Source of the DNA: Auanema rhodensis | Taxonomy: Eukaryota > Nematoda > Chromadorea > Rhabditida > Rhabditidae | Direction of reading: 5' to 3' | DNA length: 64,000 nucleotides | NCBI GenBank assembly: GCA_964057225.1 | Contig: OZ059897.1 | Span: forward strand, 1,612,001-1,676,000 | Part shown: positions 15,301 through 23,386 of the stretch, one piece after another | Position numbering within the stretch: the stretch's first letter is position 1 | Layout: each line of letters opens with the position of its first letter | Made by a program: the position numbers and the translations under genes | Notes under the pieces: generated by a model | Seen by the model: the letters and a program-made list of their open reading frames with translations, nothing else | What the model was told of the DNA's origin: nothing | Databases searched by the model: none

Positions 15301-17400
15301 TTTTTCATCATCTTGCAACAAATTCATTTGAAGCTAATATGAATTATTTTTTCGTTTTAAAAAGCATTGAATATCATTTTTTCGTGTAATAATCGTTTTG
15401 AATATTGCTTCGTTTGTTTTAAGATTTTGCTACTGCATAGCTTCAGTTTGCTGCTCTAGCTGGTTTTCAATTTTTATTAGATTTTTCATAATCTTGCAAC
15501 AAATGCATTTGAATCTAATATGAACTATTTTTTCGTTTCAAATAGTAGTGAATATCATTGTTTCTTGTAATATTGGATTTGAATATTACTTTGATAGTTA
15601 TAAGATTTTTGCTACTACATGCCCTGTGTTTACTGCTCTAGCTAGTTTTCAATTTTTATTAGATTTTTCATAATCTTGCAACAAATTCATTTGAATCTAA
15701 TATGAACTATTTTTTCGTTTCAAATAGTAGTGAATTTCATTGTTTCTTGTAATGATGGATTTGAATATTGCTTTGTTACCTTTAAGATTTTTGCTACTAC
15801 ATCTCCTGTGTTTACTGCTCTAGCTGGTTTTCCATTTTTATTAGATTTTTCATCATCTTGCAACAAATTCATTTGAAGCTAACATGAATTATTTTTTCGT
15901 TTTAAAAAGCATTGAATTTCAATGTTTCTTGTAATATTGGATTTGAATATTACTTTCATAGTTATAAGATTTTTGCTACTACATGCCCTGTGTTTACTGC
16001 TCTAGCTGGTTTTCCATTTTTATTAGATTTTTCATCATCTTGCAACAAATTCATTTGAAGCTAATATGAATTATTTTTTCGTTTTAAAAAGCATTGAATA
16101 TCATTTTTTCGTGTAATAATCGTTTTGAATATTGCTTCGTTTGTTTTAAGATTTTGCTACTGCATAGCTGCAGTTTGCTGCTCTAGCTGGTTTTCAATTT
16201 TTATTAGATTTTTCATAATCTTGCAACAAATTCATTTGAATCTAATATGAACTATTCTTTCGTTTCAAATAGTAGTGAATATCATTGTTTCTGGTAATAT
16301 TGGATTTGAATATTACTTTGATAGTTATAAGATTTTTGCTACTACATGCCCTGTGTTTACTGCACTAGCTAGTTTTCAATTTTTATTAGATTTTTCATAA
16401 TCTTGCAACAAATTCATTTGAATCTAATATGAACTATTTTTTAGTTTCAAATAGTAGTGAATATCTTTGTTTCTTGTAATATTGGATTTGAATATTACTT
16501 TGATAGTTATAAGATTTTTGCTACTACATGCCCTGTGTTTACTGCACTAGCTAGTTTTCAATTTTTATTAGATTTTTCATAATCTTGCAACAAATTCATT
16601 TGAATCTAATATGAACTATTTTTTAGTTTCAAATAGTAGTGAATATCTTTGTTTCTTGTAATATTGGATTTGAATATTACTTTGATAGTTATAAGATTTT
16701 TGCTACTACATCTCCTGTGTTTACTGCTCTAGCTGGTTTTCCATTTTTATTAGATTTTTCATCATCTTGCAACAAATTCATTTGAATCTAATATGAATTA
16801 TTTTTTCGTTTTAAAAAGCATTGAATATCATTTTTTCGTGTAATAATCGTTTTGAATATTGCTTCGTTTGTTTTAAGATTTTGCTACTGCATAGCTGCAG
16901 TTTGCTGCTCTAGCTGGTTTTCAATTTTTATTAGATTTTTCATAATCTTGCAACAAATTCATTTGAATCTAATATGAACTATTCTTTCGTTTCAAATAGT
17001 AGTGAATATCATTGTTTCTTGTAATATTGGATTTGAATATTACTTTGATAGTTATAAGATTTTTGCTACTACATGCCCTGTGTTTACTGCACTAGCTAGT
17101 TTTCAATTTTTATTAGATTTTTCATAATCTTGCAACAAATTCATTTGAATCTAATATGAACTATTTTTTAGTTTCAAATAGTAGTGAATATCTTTGTTTC
17201 TTGTAATATTGGATTTGAATATTACTTTGATAGTTATAAGATTTTTGCTACTACATGCCCTGTGTTTACTGCTCTAGCTAGTTTTCCATTTTTATTAGAT
17301 TTTTCATCATCTTGCAACAAATGCATTTGAATCTAATATGAACTATTTTTTCGTTCAGTAGTGAGTATCATTGTTTCTTGTAATATTGGATTTGAATATT
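12400..17400 (+). repeat. Mostly dimeric higher-order organisation of the 181-bp satellite
   Basis: Here two monomer types often alternate to give a ~362-bp unit. One type carries CGTGTAATAATCGTTTTG and ends GCATAGCTGCAG or GCATAGCTTCAG. The other carries CAAATAGTAGTGAATATC and TTTGATAGTTATAAG and ends ACATGCCCTGTG or ACATCTCCTGTG. Exceptions occur where one type is repeated in direct succession (for example about 16350-16720). The edges are approximate because neighbouring registers blend. Confidence 0.75.
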
Positions 17401-17429
17401 ACTTTGATAGTTATGAGATTTTTACTACA

Positions 17430-18120
17430 CGAAAAAATAGTTCAAATGAATTTGTTGTCACAGGACGATTTATCTCATAAAAATTGAAAACCAACTAGAG
17501 GCAGCAAACTGAAGCTAAGCAGAAGCAAAAATCTTAAAACTAATGAAGCATTATTCAAATCAATTATTACAAGAAACTGATATTCAATGCTTTTCAAAAC
17601 GAAAAAATAATTCATGTTAGATTCAAATGAATTTGTTGTAAGATGATGAACAATCTCATAAAAATTGAAAACCAGCTAGAGCAGTAAACACATGACATGT
17701 AGTAGCAAAAATCATAAAACTAACGAAGCAATATTCAAATCCAATATTATAAGAAACAATGATATTCAATGCTTTTTAAAACGAAAAAATAATTCATGTT
17801 AGATTCAATTGAATTTGTTGTAAGATGATGAACAATCTCATAAAAATTGAAAACCAGCTAGAGCAGTAAACACATGACATGTAGTAGCAAAAATCATAAA
17901 ACTAACGAAGCAATATTCAAATCCAATATTACAAGAAACAATGATATTCAATGCTTTTTAAAACGAAAAAATAATTCATGTTAGATTCAATTGAATTTGT
18001 TGTAAGATGATGAACAATCTCATAAAAATTGAAAACCAGCTAGAGCAGTAAACACAGGAGATGTAGTAGCAAAAATCTTAAAGGTAATAAAGCAATATTC
18101 AAATCCATCATTACAAGAAA
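17430..18120 (-). repeat. Inverted segment of the 181-bp satellite (about 4 monomers)
   Basis: At about 17429 the forward array stops inside a monomer (TTTTTACTACAC) and the sequence continues as reverse-complement monomers (GAAAAAATAGTTC...), running to 18120. The first inverted monomer is degenerate. It contains the reverse complement of CGTCCTGTGACAAC, a variant otherwise seen only near 7129. The following monomers belong to the CATGTCATGTG class typical of the left part of the forward array, not to the monomers adjoining the junction. The segment ends within a monomer, directly against the 351-bp satellite. Confidence 0.93.
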
Positions 18121-18457
18121 CGTGAACTCATATCAGTTGATTTCTCGGTTCCTTTTTAAGCTAGCGCAAGTCTGATAAGACAGATCGACGCAGCTTAAAA
18201 ATGGGCATGTGAACGCACTATACTTCTTTGAGAAACGCTTAATACAAAAATTAGTTATGATTGTTCGTGTATGTTGAGTTTCCATGTACACTCAACATTG
18301 CTTCCAAAAACATTTTGACAAAAATTTTCCCAAAAAATTTCAAGATAATTTTACAAAAAGTAGATGTTTTTAGATTCCTTTTTTCAAGGCAAAGACGATG
18401 GAGAATGTTATTCAACGAAAAAATTAATTCTTCAGGGTGAAAATCGAGGATATAAGT
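18121..18457 (+). repeat. Diverged edge monomer of the 351-bp satellite
   Basis: The first monomer of the second satellite is about 336 bp instead of 351. It carries many private changes (for example TGATTTCTCGGTTCC for TGATATCTCGGTGCA, and AAAATGGGCATG for AAAATCCGCATC). It also lacks about 15 bp before GTGTATGTTGAG. Such decay is expected of a terminal repeat that unequal exchange no longer homogenises. Confidence 0.85.
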
Positions 18458-19678
18458 GTGGACTTATATCAGTTGATATCTCGGTGCATTTTTAAGCTAG
18501 CGCAAATCTAATAACACAGATCGACGCAGCTTAAAAATCCGCATCGAATGCACTATACTACATTGAGAAACGCTCAATACAAAAATTATTTATGATTGTT
18601 TGAAAAATGATGCATTAGTGTATGTTGCGTTTCCATGTACACTCAACATTGCTTCCAAAAACATTTTGACAAAAATTTTCCCGAAAAATTTCAAGATAAT
18701 TTTACAAAAAGTAGATGTTTTTAGATTCCTTTTTTTAAGGCAAAAACGATGGACAATGTTATTCAACGAAAAAATTAATTCTTCAGGGTGAAAATCGAGG
18801 ATATAAGTGTGGACTTATATCAGTTGATATCTCGGTGCATTTTTAAGCTAGCGCAAATCTAATAATACAGATCGACGCAGCTCAAAAATCCGCATCGAAT
18901 GCACTATACTACATTGAGAAACGCTCAATACAAAAATTATTTATGATTGTTTGAAAAAAGATGCATTAGTGTATGTTGAGTTTCCATGTACGCTCAACAT
19001 TGCTTCCAAAAACATTTTGACAAAAATTTTCCCGAAAAATTTCAAAATAATTTCATGAAAAGTAGATGTGTTTGGATTCCTTTTTTCAAGGCAAAGACGA
19101 TGGACAATGTTATTCAACGAAAAAATTAATTCTTCAGGGTGAAAATCGAGGATATAAGTGTGAACTTATATCAGTTGAAATCTCGGTGCATTTTTAAGCT
19201 AGCGCAAATCTAATAACACAGATCGACGCAGCTTAAAAATCCGCTTCGAATGCACTATACTACATTGAGAAACGCTCAATACAAAAATTATTTATGATTG
19301 TTTGAAAAATGATGCATTAGTGTATGTTGCGTTTCCATGTACACTCAACATTGCTTCCAAAAACATTTTGACAAAAATTTTCCCGAAAAATTTCAAGATA
19401 ATTTTACAAAAAGTAGATGTTTTTAGATTTCTTTTTTTAAGGCAAAGACGATGGACAATGTTATTCAACGAAAAAATTAATTCTTCAGGGTGAAAATCGA
19501 GGATATAAGTGTGAACTTATATCAGTTGATATCTCGGTGCATTTTTAAGCTAACGCAAATCTGATAACACAGATCGTCGCAGCTTAAAAATCCGCTTCGA
19601 ATGCACTATACTACATTGAGAAACGCTCAATACAAAAATTATTTATGATTGTTTGAAAAATGATGCATTAGTGTATGT

Positions 19679-19684
19679 TGCGTT
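19679..19684. repeat. Left target-site duplication TGCGTT
   Basis: The 6-bp sequence TGCGTT lies directly outside the left tip (AGTAGAGAGCC) and again directly outside the right tip (34637-34642). Removing the element and one copy restores a normal satellite monomer. A 6-bp duplication is the length reported for Polinton/Maverick insertions. Confidence 0.93.
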
Positions 19685-19724
19685 AGTAGAGAGCCATGCC
19701 GAATTTACTAACCACGCCCCCAAA

Positions 19725-19838
19725 CAGTTGCTAAAAACATACTTTTGAGGGCGTCAGCTGCTAAAATCATACTTTTGGGGGCGTCAGCTGTCAAAATCAT
19801 ATTTTCGGCGTCAGCTGTCAAAAATATACTTTTCCTCC
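19725..19838 (+). repeat. Subterminal ~30-bp repeats (4 units)
   Basis: Four units start at 19725, 19755, 19785 and 19812. Each begins CAG(T/C)TG followed by (C/T)(T/C)AAAA(A/T)CATA(C/T)TTT and a GC-rich tail. Repeated subterminal motifs often bind the element's own recombinase or replication initiator; that role is inferred here. Confidence 0.8.
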
Positions 19839-19843
19839 CGAGG

Positions 19844-19859
19844 CAGGCTCTCGAGCCTG
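19844..19859. repeat. Short perfect hairpin CAGGCTC-TC-GAGCCTG
   Basis: A 7-bp GC-rich stem with a 2-nt loop sits between the subterminal repeats and the AT-rich stretch. Its function is unknown. The mirror copy is at 34462-34477. Confidence 0.7.
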
Positions 19860-20236
19860 CGCATGAATCAAAATGCATGATTTTTTTTTTAAAAATTATT
19901 TTTTAATCTATTTTTAAATCAATTTTTATTATTTATATATTTGTTAATTGTATTTGTAAATATTTTTAAACTTATTTCTTTTTAAATGTATTTTTAATAT
20001 TTATATATATTTTAAATTGTATTTGTAAATATTATTATTTAATTGTTTCTTTTTAAATATATTTTTAATAATATTTCTTTTTAAATGTATTTTAATATTT
20101 ATATATTTTTTAATTGTATCTTTAAAACTGAATAAATTATTTCTCATATATATTGTTTTTTTTTATTTATTTAAATAAATTTAAAAGGTAATCAATATGT
20201 TCACCGTACCTCTTATGGGTTAATCAATGGAACTCA
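19860..20236. other. AT-rich non-coding subterminal stretch
   Basis: This is almost pure A/T from about 19870 to 20190, with repeated TTTTTAAAT(G/A)TATTTTTAAT blocks and stops in all frames. I see no gene. Its position just inside the tip would suit an easily melted region, but this is inference. Confidence 0.7.
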
Positions 20237-20315
20237 TATCGAAGGTTAATTCGATAAGAAGTAATAAATATTTGAACTAAATTTAATGAAACACATATCG
20301 AAGGTTAATTCGATA
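20237..20315. promoter_or_regulatory. Two TATCGAA-GGTTAA-TTCGATA dyads
   Basis: The same 20-bp dyad occurs at 20237-20256 and 20296-20315, 59 bp apart, inside the longer shared string CATATCGAAGGTTAATTCG. The half-site TATCGA resembles the DREF/BEAF-32 motif also present as TATCGATA at 24352-24501. The rest of 20316-20590 has only paired ACATGTACC motifs and no gene. Confidence 0.55.
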
Positions 20316-20591
20316 AGATCGTTAAAACAGGTGCACTACACATGTACCACATGGCAAAAGTTGTGTTCATAAAAATATGATAAATAGCTGTACACCACAT
20401 GTACCTATAACGCTAAAGAATACTTACTATGCCAAGGGGTCATGAGTATATACGAATATTTTCAAACTTTTTAGCATCAAAAATGTTACTTTAAAGTAAT
20501 TGTTGTTGTAGCCCTAATAGTTTATAAATGTTCTGATAGCTAATGTATTTCATAACTATGTTCAAGAATAGAATAAATGTTTCGTAATATA

Positions 20592-20597
20592 TTTATT
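20592..20597 (-). terminator. Poly(A) signal for the possible micropeptide gene
   Basis: AATAAA on the minus strand lies about 61 nt beyond the stop of the 30-aa frame at 20658-20750. Confidence 0.35.
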
Positions 20598-20657
20598 GAA
20601 CAATAAATTTTCATTTAAAATTAGAACATGTGTTAACATTTTGCAAGAGTTTCTTTT

Positions 20658-20750
20658 TTACAAAGTGTCTGGAAATGTTGTACTTGTAATCGGATGTGTA
20701 CAAGTCTGTTTTTCGCAACAATCCTGCGTTTCCTCAGAAGGATCCAACAT
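20658..20750 (-). CDS. Possible 30-aa Cys-containing micropeptide (left arm)
   Basis: A 30-codon frame begins with ATG in the favourable fly context TCAAAATG. It encodes an acidic N-terminus followed by a Cys-Cys...Cys core (MLDPSEETQDCCEK...) and ends TAA, with an AATAAA downstream. It is divergently oriented to the zinc-protein gene, with about 365 bp between them. A CTATAG/TTTAG pair upstream could be a splice acceptor, so it may be a terminal exon rather than a whole gene. I do not recognise it, and a frame this short can occur by chance. Confidence 0.25.
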   Translation of the reverse strand: MLDPSEETQDCCEKQTCTHPITSTTFPDTL

Positions 20751-21080
20751 TTTGAATTAGTGTTTCCTAAACTATAGAAATAAGAGTGTACCACAGCTGT
20801 TATAATAAGAATATGAATACAATATTAAACGATCCTATTGTAATATTCCACAATTTTGGCTGACAGTTGTTATTGTATAAGGACTTGTCACAAATGAGTT
20901 GAATTATTGTTAAATATTTGGATTTACGAAATCGAATGCTGTAACAAGTAATTAATAAGCGGATAGTTTACAGGTTGTTAATCCGGCAACTGTTGGCGCA
21001 ATCGGTGTATTTTAGCGCATTTGGCAGCTGTTTGCGCAACAAACTGCTAATTAATGTATAAATGCATATATTTGTTGTAA
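20751..21080. other. Intergenic region between divergent genes, no gene seen
   Basis: About 330 bp of AT-rich sequence with no convincing frame. A short inverted pair of CAGCTGT motifs (around 20793 and 21026) and TTGCGCAA-like blocks near 20995-21040 are present but uninterpreted. Confidence 0.5.
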
Positions 21081-21118
21081 TATATAACAAATAGAAAAGC
21101 TGCATACAGCAGTCAACT
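21081..21118 (+). promoter_or_regulatory. Candidate core promoter of the zinc-protein gene
   Basis: TATATAA at 21081-21087 is followed 34 bp later by GTCAACT (possible initiator, A at 21115). A second TATA-like box, TATAAAAG, lies at 21165-21172 but has no good initiator at the usual distance. From 21115 to the start codon at 21428 there is no ATG on this strand, which fits a leader. Confidence 0.45.
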
Positions 21119-21205
21119 GTTTTGTGAAAGAGGCGGAGTGGGTAGAGCTTTACAACAAAGTTTGTATAAAAGGTGGCAAAATTTTTTAGACCGAAATTTG
21201 CATTT

Positions 21206-21325
21206 CAGCTCCGCCAACAAGTCGACTCTACGATCCAGCTCTGTCAACAAGTCTACTCTCCGATCCAGCTCCGCCACCAAGTCTTCTCGCCGATCCACCT
21301 CTGCCAACAAACCGACGATCTGATC
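21206..21325 (+). repeat. Four 30-bp repeats in the leader of the zinc-protein gene
   Basis: Units start at 21206, 21236, 21266 and 21296, each of the form CA(G/C)CT(C/T)(C/T)G(C/T)CA(A/C)CAA(G/A). The 30-bp period keeps a frame open on both strands: decapeptide repeats LRQQVDSTIQ-like on plus and LDRRVDLLTE-like on minus. On the plus strand this frame joins the zinc-protein frame but has no ATG before 21428, so the repeats are best read as untranslated leader. Confidence 0.75.
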
Positions 21326-21427
21326 CAACGTCAACAGACTGCTGCTAGGACTTTCCTCTACTCTACTTGGACCCTAGACGTAAAAGTTCGTTGTTGTTTA
21401 GGAAAAGCCTCCAATTGGGCTACAAAC

Positions 21428-22021
21428 ATGAAGCGTTCCGCTCTTGTTGATGTAGAGAATATTGTACCTTCGACACCGGAACCGGATGTTCCAAGACCAC
21501 CCACACCAGGACCCAACTTTGCTGCCACATTCTTTGGTAAGGTTTTATTTTTGTTATTAATTATTTTTTGTTTAGACACACCAAAAAAGCAGGTACAAAT
21601 CTCAAAGGATAGCTCTCCACAACAGCCTGTAGTTATGAGACCAATATGTCTCTGCAAAACTTGTAGGGATACATTGCAAGTCGTAGACGAGTACCACTGT
21701 TTCAGCCTCTGTGTCAAGTGTAGAGCGAGGAATGATGCCTTAGGGCTTTTAAAAGTTTTCCGTCATTATAAACCTGAAAATTCAACAATCAATGTGAGAT
21801 TATAAAATTATTAATTCTAATTATTATTTTTTCTTTTACAGATGCGTTCCTATTCTAGCATGTCATCAAAACAATTGTTGAATAATATGGGTTACATTGC
21901 CATTTATACTGATGAGTCAACTGTCAAGTCTTTTGGTTATAAGCAGAATGTGTTCTACTTTAAATTAAGTCAACAGGCGCTCAACTTGAATATGCTTATC
22001 CGTTTTGATCCATCGTTTTGA
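21428..22021 (+). CDS. Small Cys/His-rich, probably zinc-binding protein (left arm)
   Basis: The start is the first ATG after the candidate promoter, in the context CAAACATG. Exon 1 runs to 21793 (AAT|GTGAGA). A 48-nt intron (21794-21841) ends CTTTTACAG, and exon 2 ends at TGA 22019-22021, giving 181 aa. A second potential intron of 39 nt (21537-21575, GTAAGG...TTTAG) keeps frame whether removed or not. Retained, it encodes a hydrophobic stretch (residues 37-49); removed, the protein is 168 aa. The N-terminus is Pro-rich (residues 14-30). The core has C74, C76, C79, H90, C91, C95 and C98, the spacing of a compact zinc-binding fold. I cannot assign a family. It converges on the integrase gene. 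An accessory or regulatory role is guesswork. Confidence 0.65.
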
Positions 22022-22067
22022 CTACAACAAGCACAAACTGTTTAATGGACAGTTGGTTGATTTTGTT

Positions 22068-22259
22068 ATGTTATATTTAAATTTTCTTAGCCGTAACATT
22101 TTTTTTTCCAGCTTTCGAAGTTTGAAATTATCCATCAACAGCCGACTCTCTAACCAACTGGTAAGCATTAAAAATTTAAATATTAATCAGTTTATAATTA
22201 TAGGTTATATCATTGTCTTGGCTTTTATGTTTTGCTGGTTTTTTATTGTTACAATATGA
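22068..22259 (+). CDS. Possible 63-aa membrane peptide or alternative 3' exons (left arm)
   Basis: An unspliced frame from ATG 22068 encodes 63 residues ending in a clear hydrophobic segment (GYIIVLAFMFCWFFIVTI). The same interval also looks spliced: acceptor TTTTTTTTCCAG ends at 22111, a strong donor CTG|GTAAGC lies at 22161, and an acceptor TTATAG ends at 22203 (43-nt intron). It may therefore be the 3' part of the zinc-protein transcript. All three frames of the last exon are hydrophobic, so composition alone could explain the membrane-like segment. Confidence 0.3.
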   Translation: MLYLNFLSRNIFFSSFRSLKLSINSRLSNQLVSIKNLNINQFIIIGYIIVLAFMFCWFFIVTI

Positions 22260-22270
22260 ACGATTGATCA

Positions 22271-22285
22271 AATAAATCATTTATT
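22271..22285. terminator. Overlapping convergent poly(A) signals
   Basis: AATAAA on plus (22271-22276) ends the zinc-protein transcript. AATAAA on minus (22280-22285) lies about 34 nt past the integrase stop. The two convergent genes thus share a compact terminator, and their 3' ends should overlap. Confidence 0.65.
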
Positions 22286-22318
22286 ATTAATACAATTGTT
22301 TACAACAACAGTGAAAAA

Positions 22319-23386
22319 TTATACATTTAAATTTTCTGCATCTATCCATTCATTAAAGTTGTCGGGATAGCCACTCCATTTTACAAATACTTGACGTTTA
22401 CCATTTCGTGTACGCTCTTTCAAAACTTTCTCAATATAGTACTGGTTGCTTTTATTAGTAGCCAACACAAGTTCAGGCTCATAGAATATTCCCTTTATAC
22501 GTTCACCATTATAATCTACTAGTTTATACACGGTTGGGTTCCCGGCTACAATCTCATCAATTGTGAATAGTTCCATTGTATATCCAGACTCGTAACTTTT
22601 TTCAAAAGTACGCCTGTTCTTGCTTATGCGAACATTATCACCAATTTTGAATCGGTTGCGAACAGCTGGTGCATATTCTTCAACGAATATATTTGCTGTA
22701 ACATCTACGGGGCGCATTTTAATCGACCGATTATAAGATTTGTTTATTCCTTCGACCAAGTCATCTAGTATATCAATCCATCGATGATTATTCTTGTAAT
22801 AGAGATATTTCATCATGCGCGTTTTTAAAGTTCTATTTGCTCGCTCCACCATTGCCGCCTTTTGTGGTGAACTTGTTGATCCATGCAGTATGGCAAATTT
22901 TTTGAATAGTTTTTCACAATGACTATTATAAAACTCTGCACCGTTATCCGTTATTAGTTGGATTGGTATAAAATCCTTGAATACATTTTCAAATGCAGTA
23001 GCAACCTCTAAACCACCTTTAGTTTTCAAAGGCCTAACATATAACATGCGTGTATAAACATCAATCATGGTCAACATGTAAGCATAGCCGTCATTTGATT
23101 TTTTATATTTTTGCATATCAACCAAATCTGCTTGCATTGTTAGGAATCGACCACAGCCTCTAGTCTTTTTAGTCTGCATATGCAGTCTGGTTGGTTTATG
23201 ACGTGTAAAAGTTTCAGAGTCTTGCAAAAAACTTTCAACTTGTGCTTTTGCGATGCCATGCTTTCGCGCTTCCAATAATAGATTTTTGGCAGACGTATAA
23301 GAAGCTGGATGCTTAATATTATAATAAATGTTCTCCAAAACATTACTTCCATAATCTAATGTAGAATCGTTTACGGCCTTTGCCAT
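22319..23386 (-). CDS. Polinton-type DDE integrase with chromodomain (left arm)
   Basis: A complete 355-aa retroviral-like integrase that would cut the element's ends and join them to the target. Residues ~21-66 form the N-terminal segment typical of Polinton integrases (YYNIKHPASY...TRHKP). The RNase-H-like core carries D87 (QADLVDM), D147 (ITDNGAEF) and E181 (MVERANR), with 33 residues between the last two. Residues ~314-355 form a chromodomain with likely cage aromatics Y316/Y317, W337 and W347 (VKWSGYP, NEWIDAENL), expected to read methylated histone H3. The first ATG (23386) was chosen; the frame is open a little further upstream without an ATG. The first codons overlap the end of the neighbouring 279-aa gene in another frame. 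No stop or frameshift interrupts it and all catalytic residues are present. Confidence 0.92.
   Translation of the reverse strand: MAKAVNDSTLDYGSNVLENIYYNIKHPASYTSAKNLLLEARKHGIAKAQVESFLQDSETFTRHKPTRLHMQTKKTRGCGRFLTMQADLVDMQKYKKSNDGYAYMLTMIDVYTRMLYVRPLKTKGGLEVATAFENVFKDFIPIQLITDNGAEFYNSHCEKLFKKFAILHGSTSSPQKAAMVERANRTLKTRMMKYLYYKNNHRWIDILDDLVEGINKSYNRSIKMRPVDVTANIFVEEYAPAVRNRFKIGDNVRISKNRRTFEKSYESGYTMELFTIDEIVAGNPTVYKLVDYNGERIKGIFYEPELVLATNKSNQYYIEKVLKERTRNGKRQVFVKWSGYPDNFNEWIDAENLNV

Larger units (their letters stand above)
1..17429 (+). repeat. ~181-bp satellite array, head to tail (about 96 monomers)
   Basis: The whole stretch is a tandem satellite. The landmark CTCTAGCTGGTTTTCAATTT recurs at 1, 183, 363 and 545 and so on, giving a period of about 181 bp. 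Most monomers contain the 12-bp palindrome ATTCAATTGAAT; older-looking ones have ATTCATTTGAAT. Monomer classes differ mainly in the last ~25 bp (a TATAGCTTCAG type, a CATGTCATGTG type and a CATGCCCTGTG type) and in a central block (GAAAAGCATTGAATATC versus CAAATAGTAGTGAATATC). No monomer has a credible open reading frame, and stop codons are frequent in all frames. I do not recognise the family by name; it is not the melanogaster 1.688 or Responder satellite as I know them. No gene is visible anywhere in this stretch. Confidence 0.97.
18121..19684 (+). repeat. 351-bp satellite array, part left of the inserted element
   Basis: About 4.5 monomers. The landmark GTG(A/G)ACTTATATCAGTTGA recurs at 18458 and 18809 and onward with a 351-bp spacing. 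The array is interrupted inside a monomer at 19684 and resumes at 34643 in the same register, so the element between is an insertion. Two monomers here (around 18627 and 19329), as well as the interrupted one, read TGTTGCGTTTCC where nearly all others read TGTTGAGTTTCC. Confidence 0.96.

Noticed and set aside
1-18120. CRISPR-like array
   Set aside because: The ~181-bp units are contiguous and similar over their full length, with no short repeat separated by unique spacers. This is a satellite.
21165-21172. TATAAAAG as the main promoter of the zinc-protein gene
   Set aside because: The nearest initiator-like site (TTCAGC, A at 21207) is about 42 bp away, too far for a standard TATA-Inr pair. 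The pair at 21081-21118 fits better, though neither is proven.
21113-21717. Minus-strand frames of 73 and 119 codons opposite the zinc-protein gene (mirror copies at 32605-33209)
   Set aside because: These are shadows of the plus-strand leader repeats and exon. The 30-bp repeats are open on both strands, and the 119-codon frame runs antisense across the splice signals.
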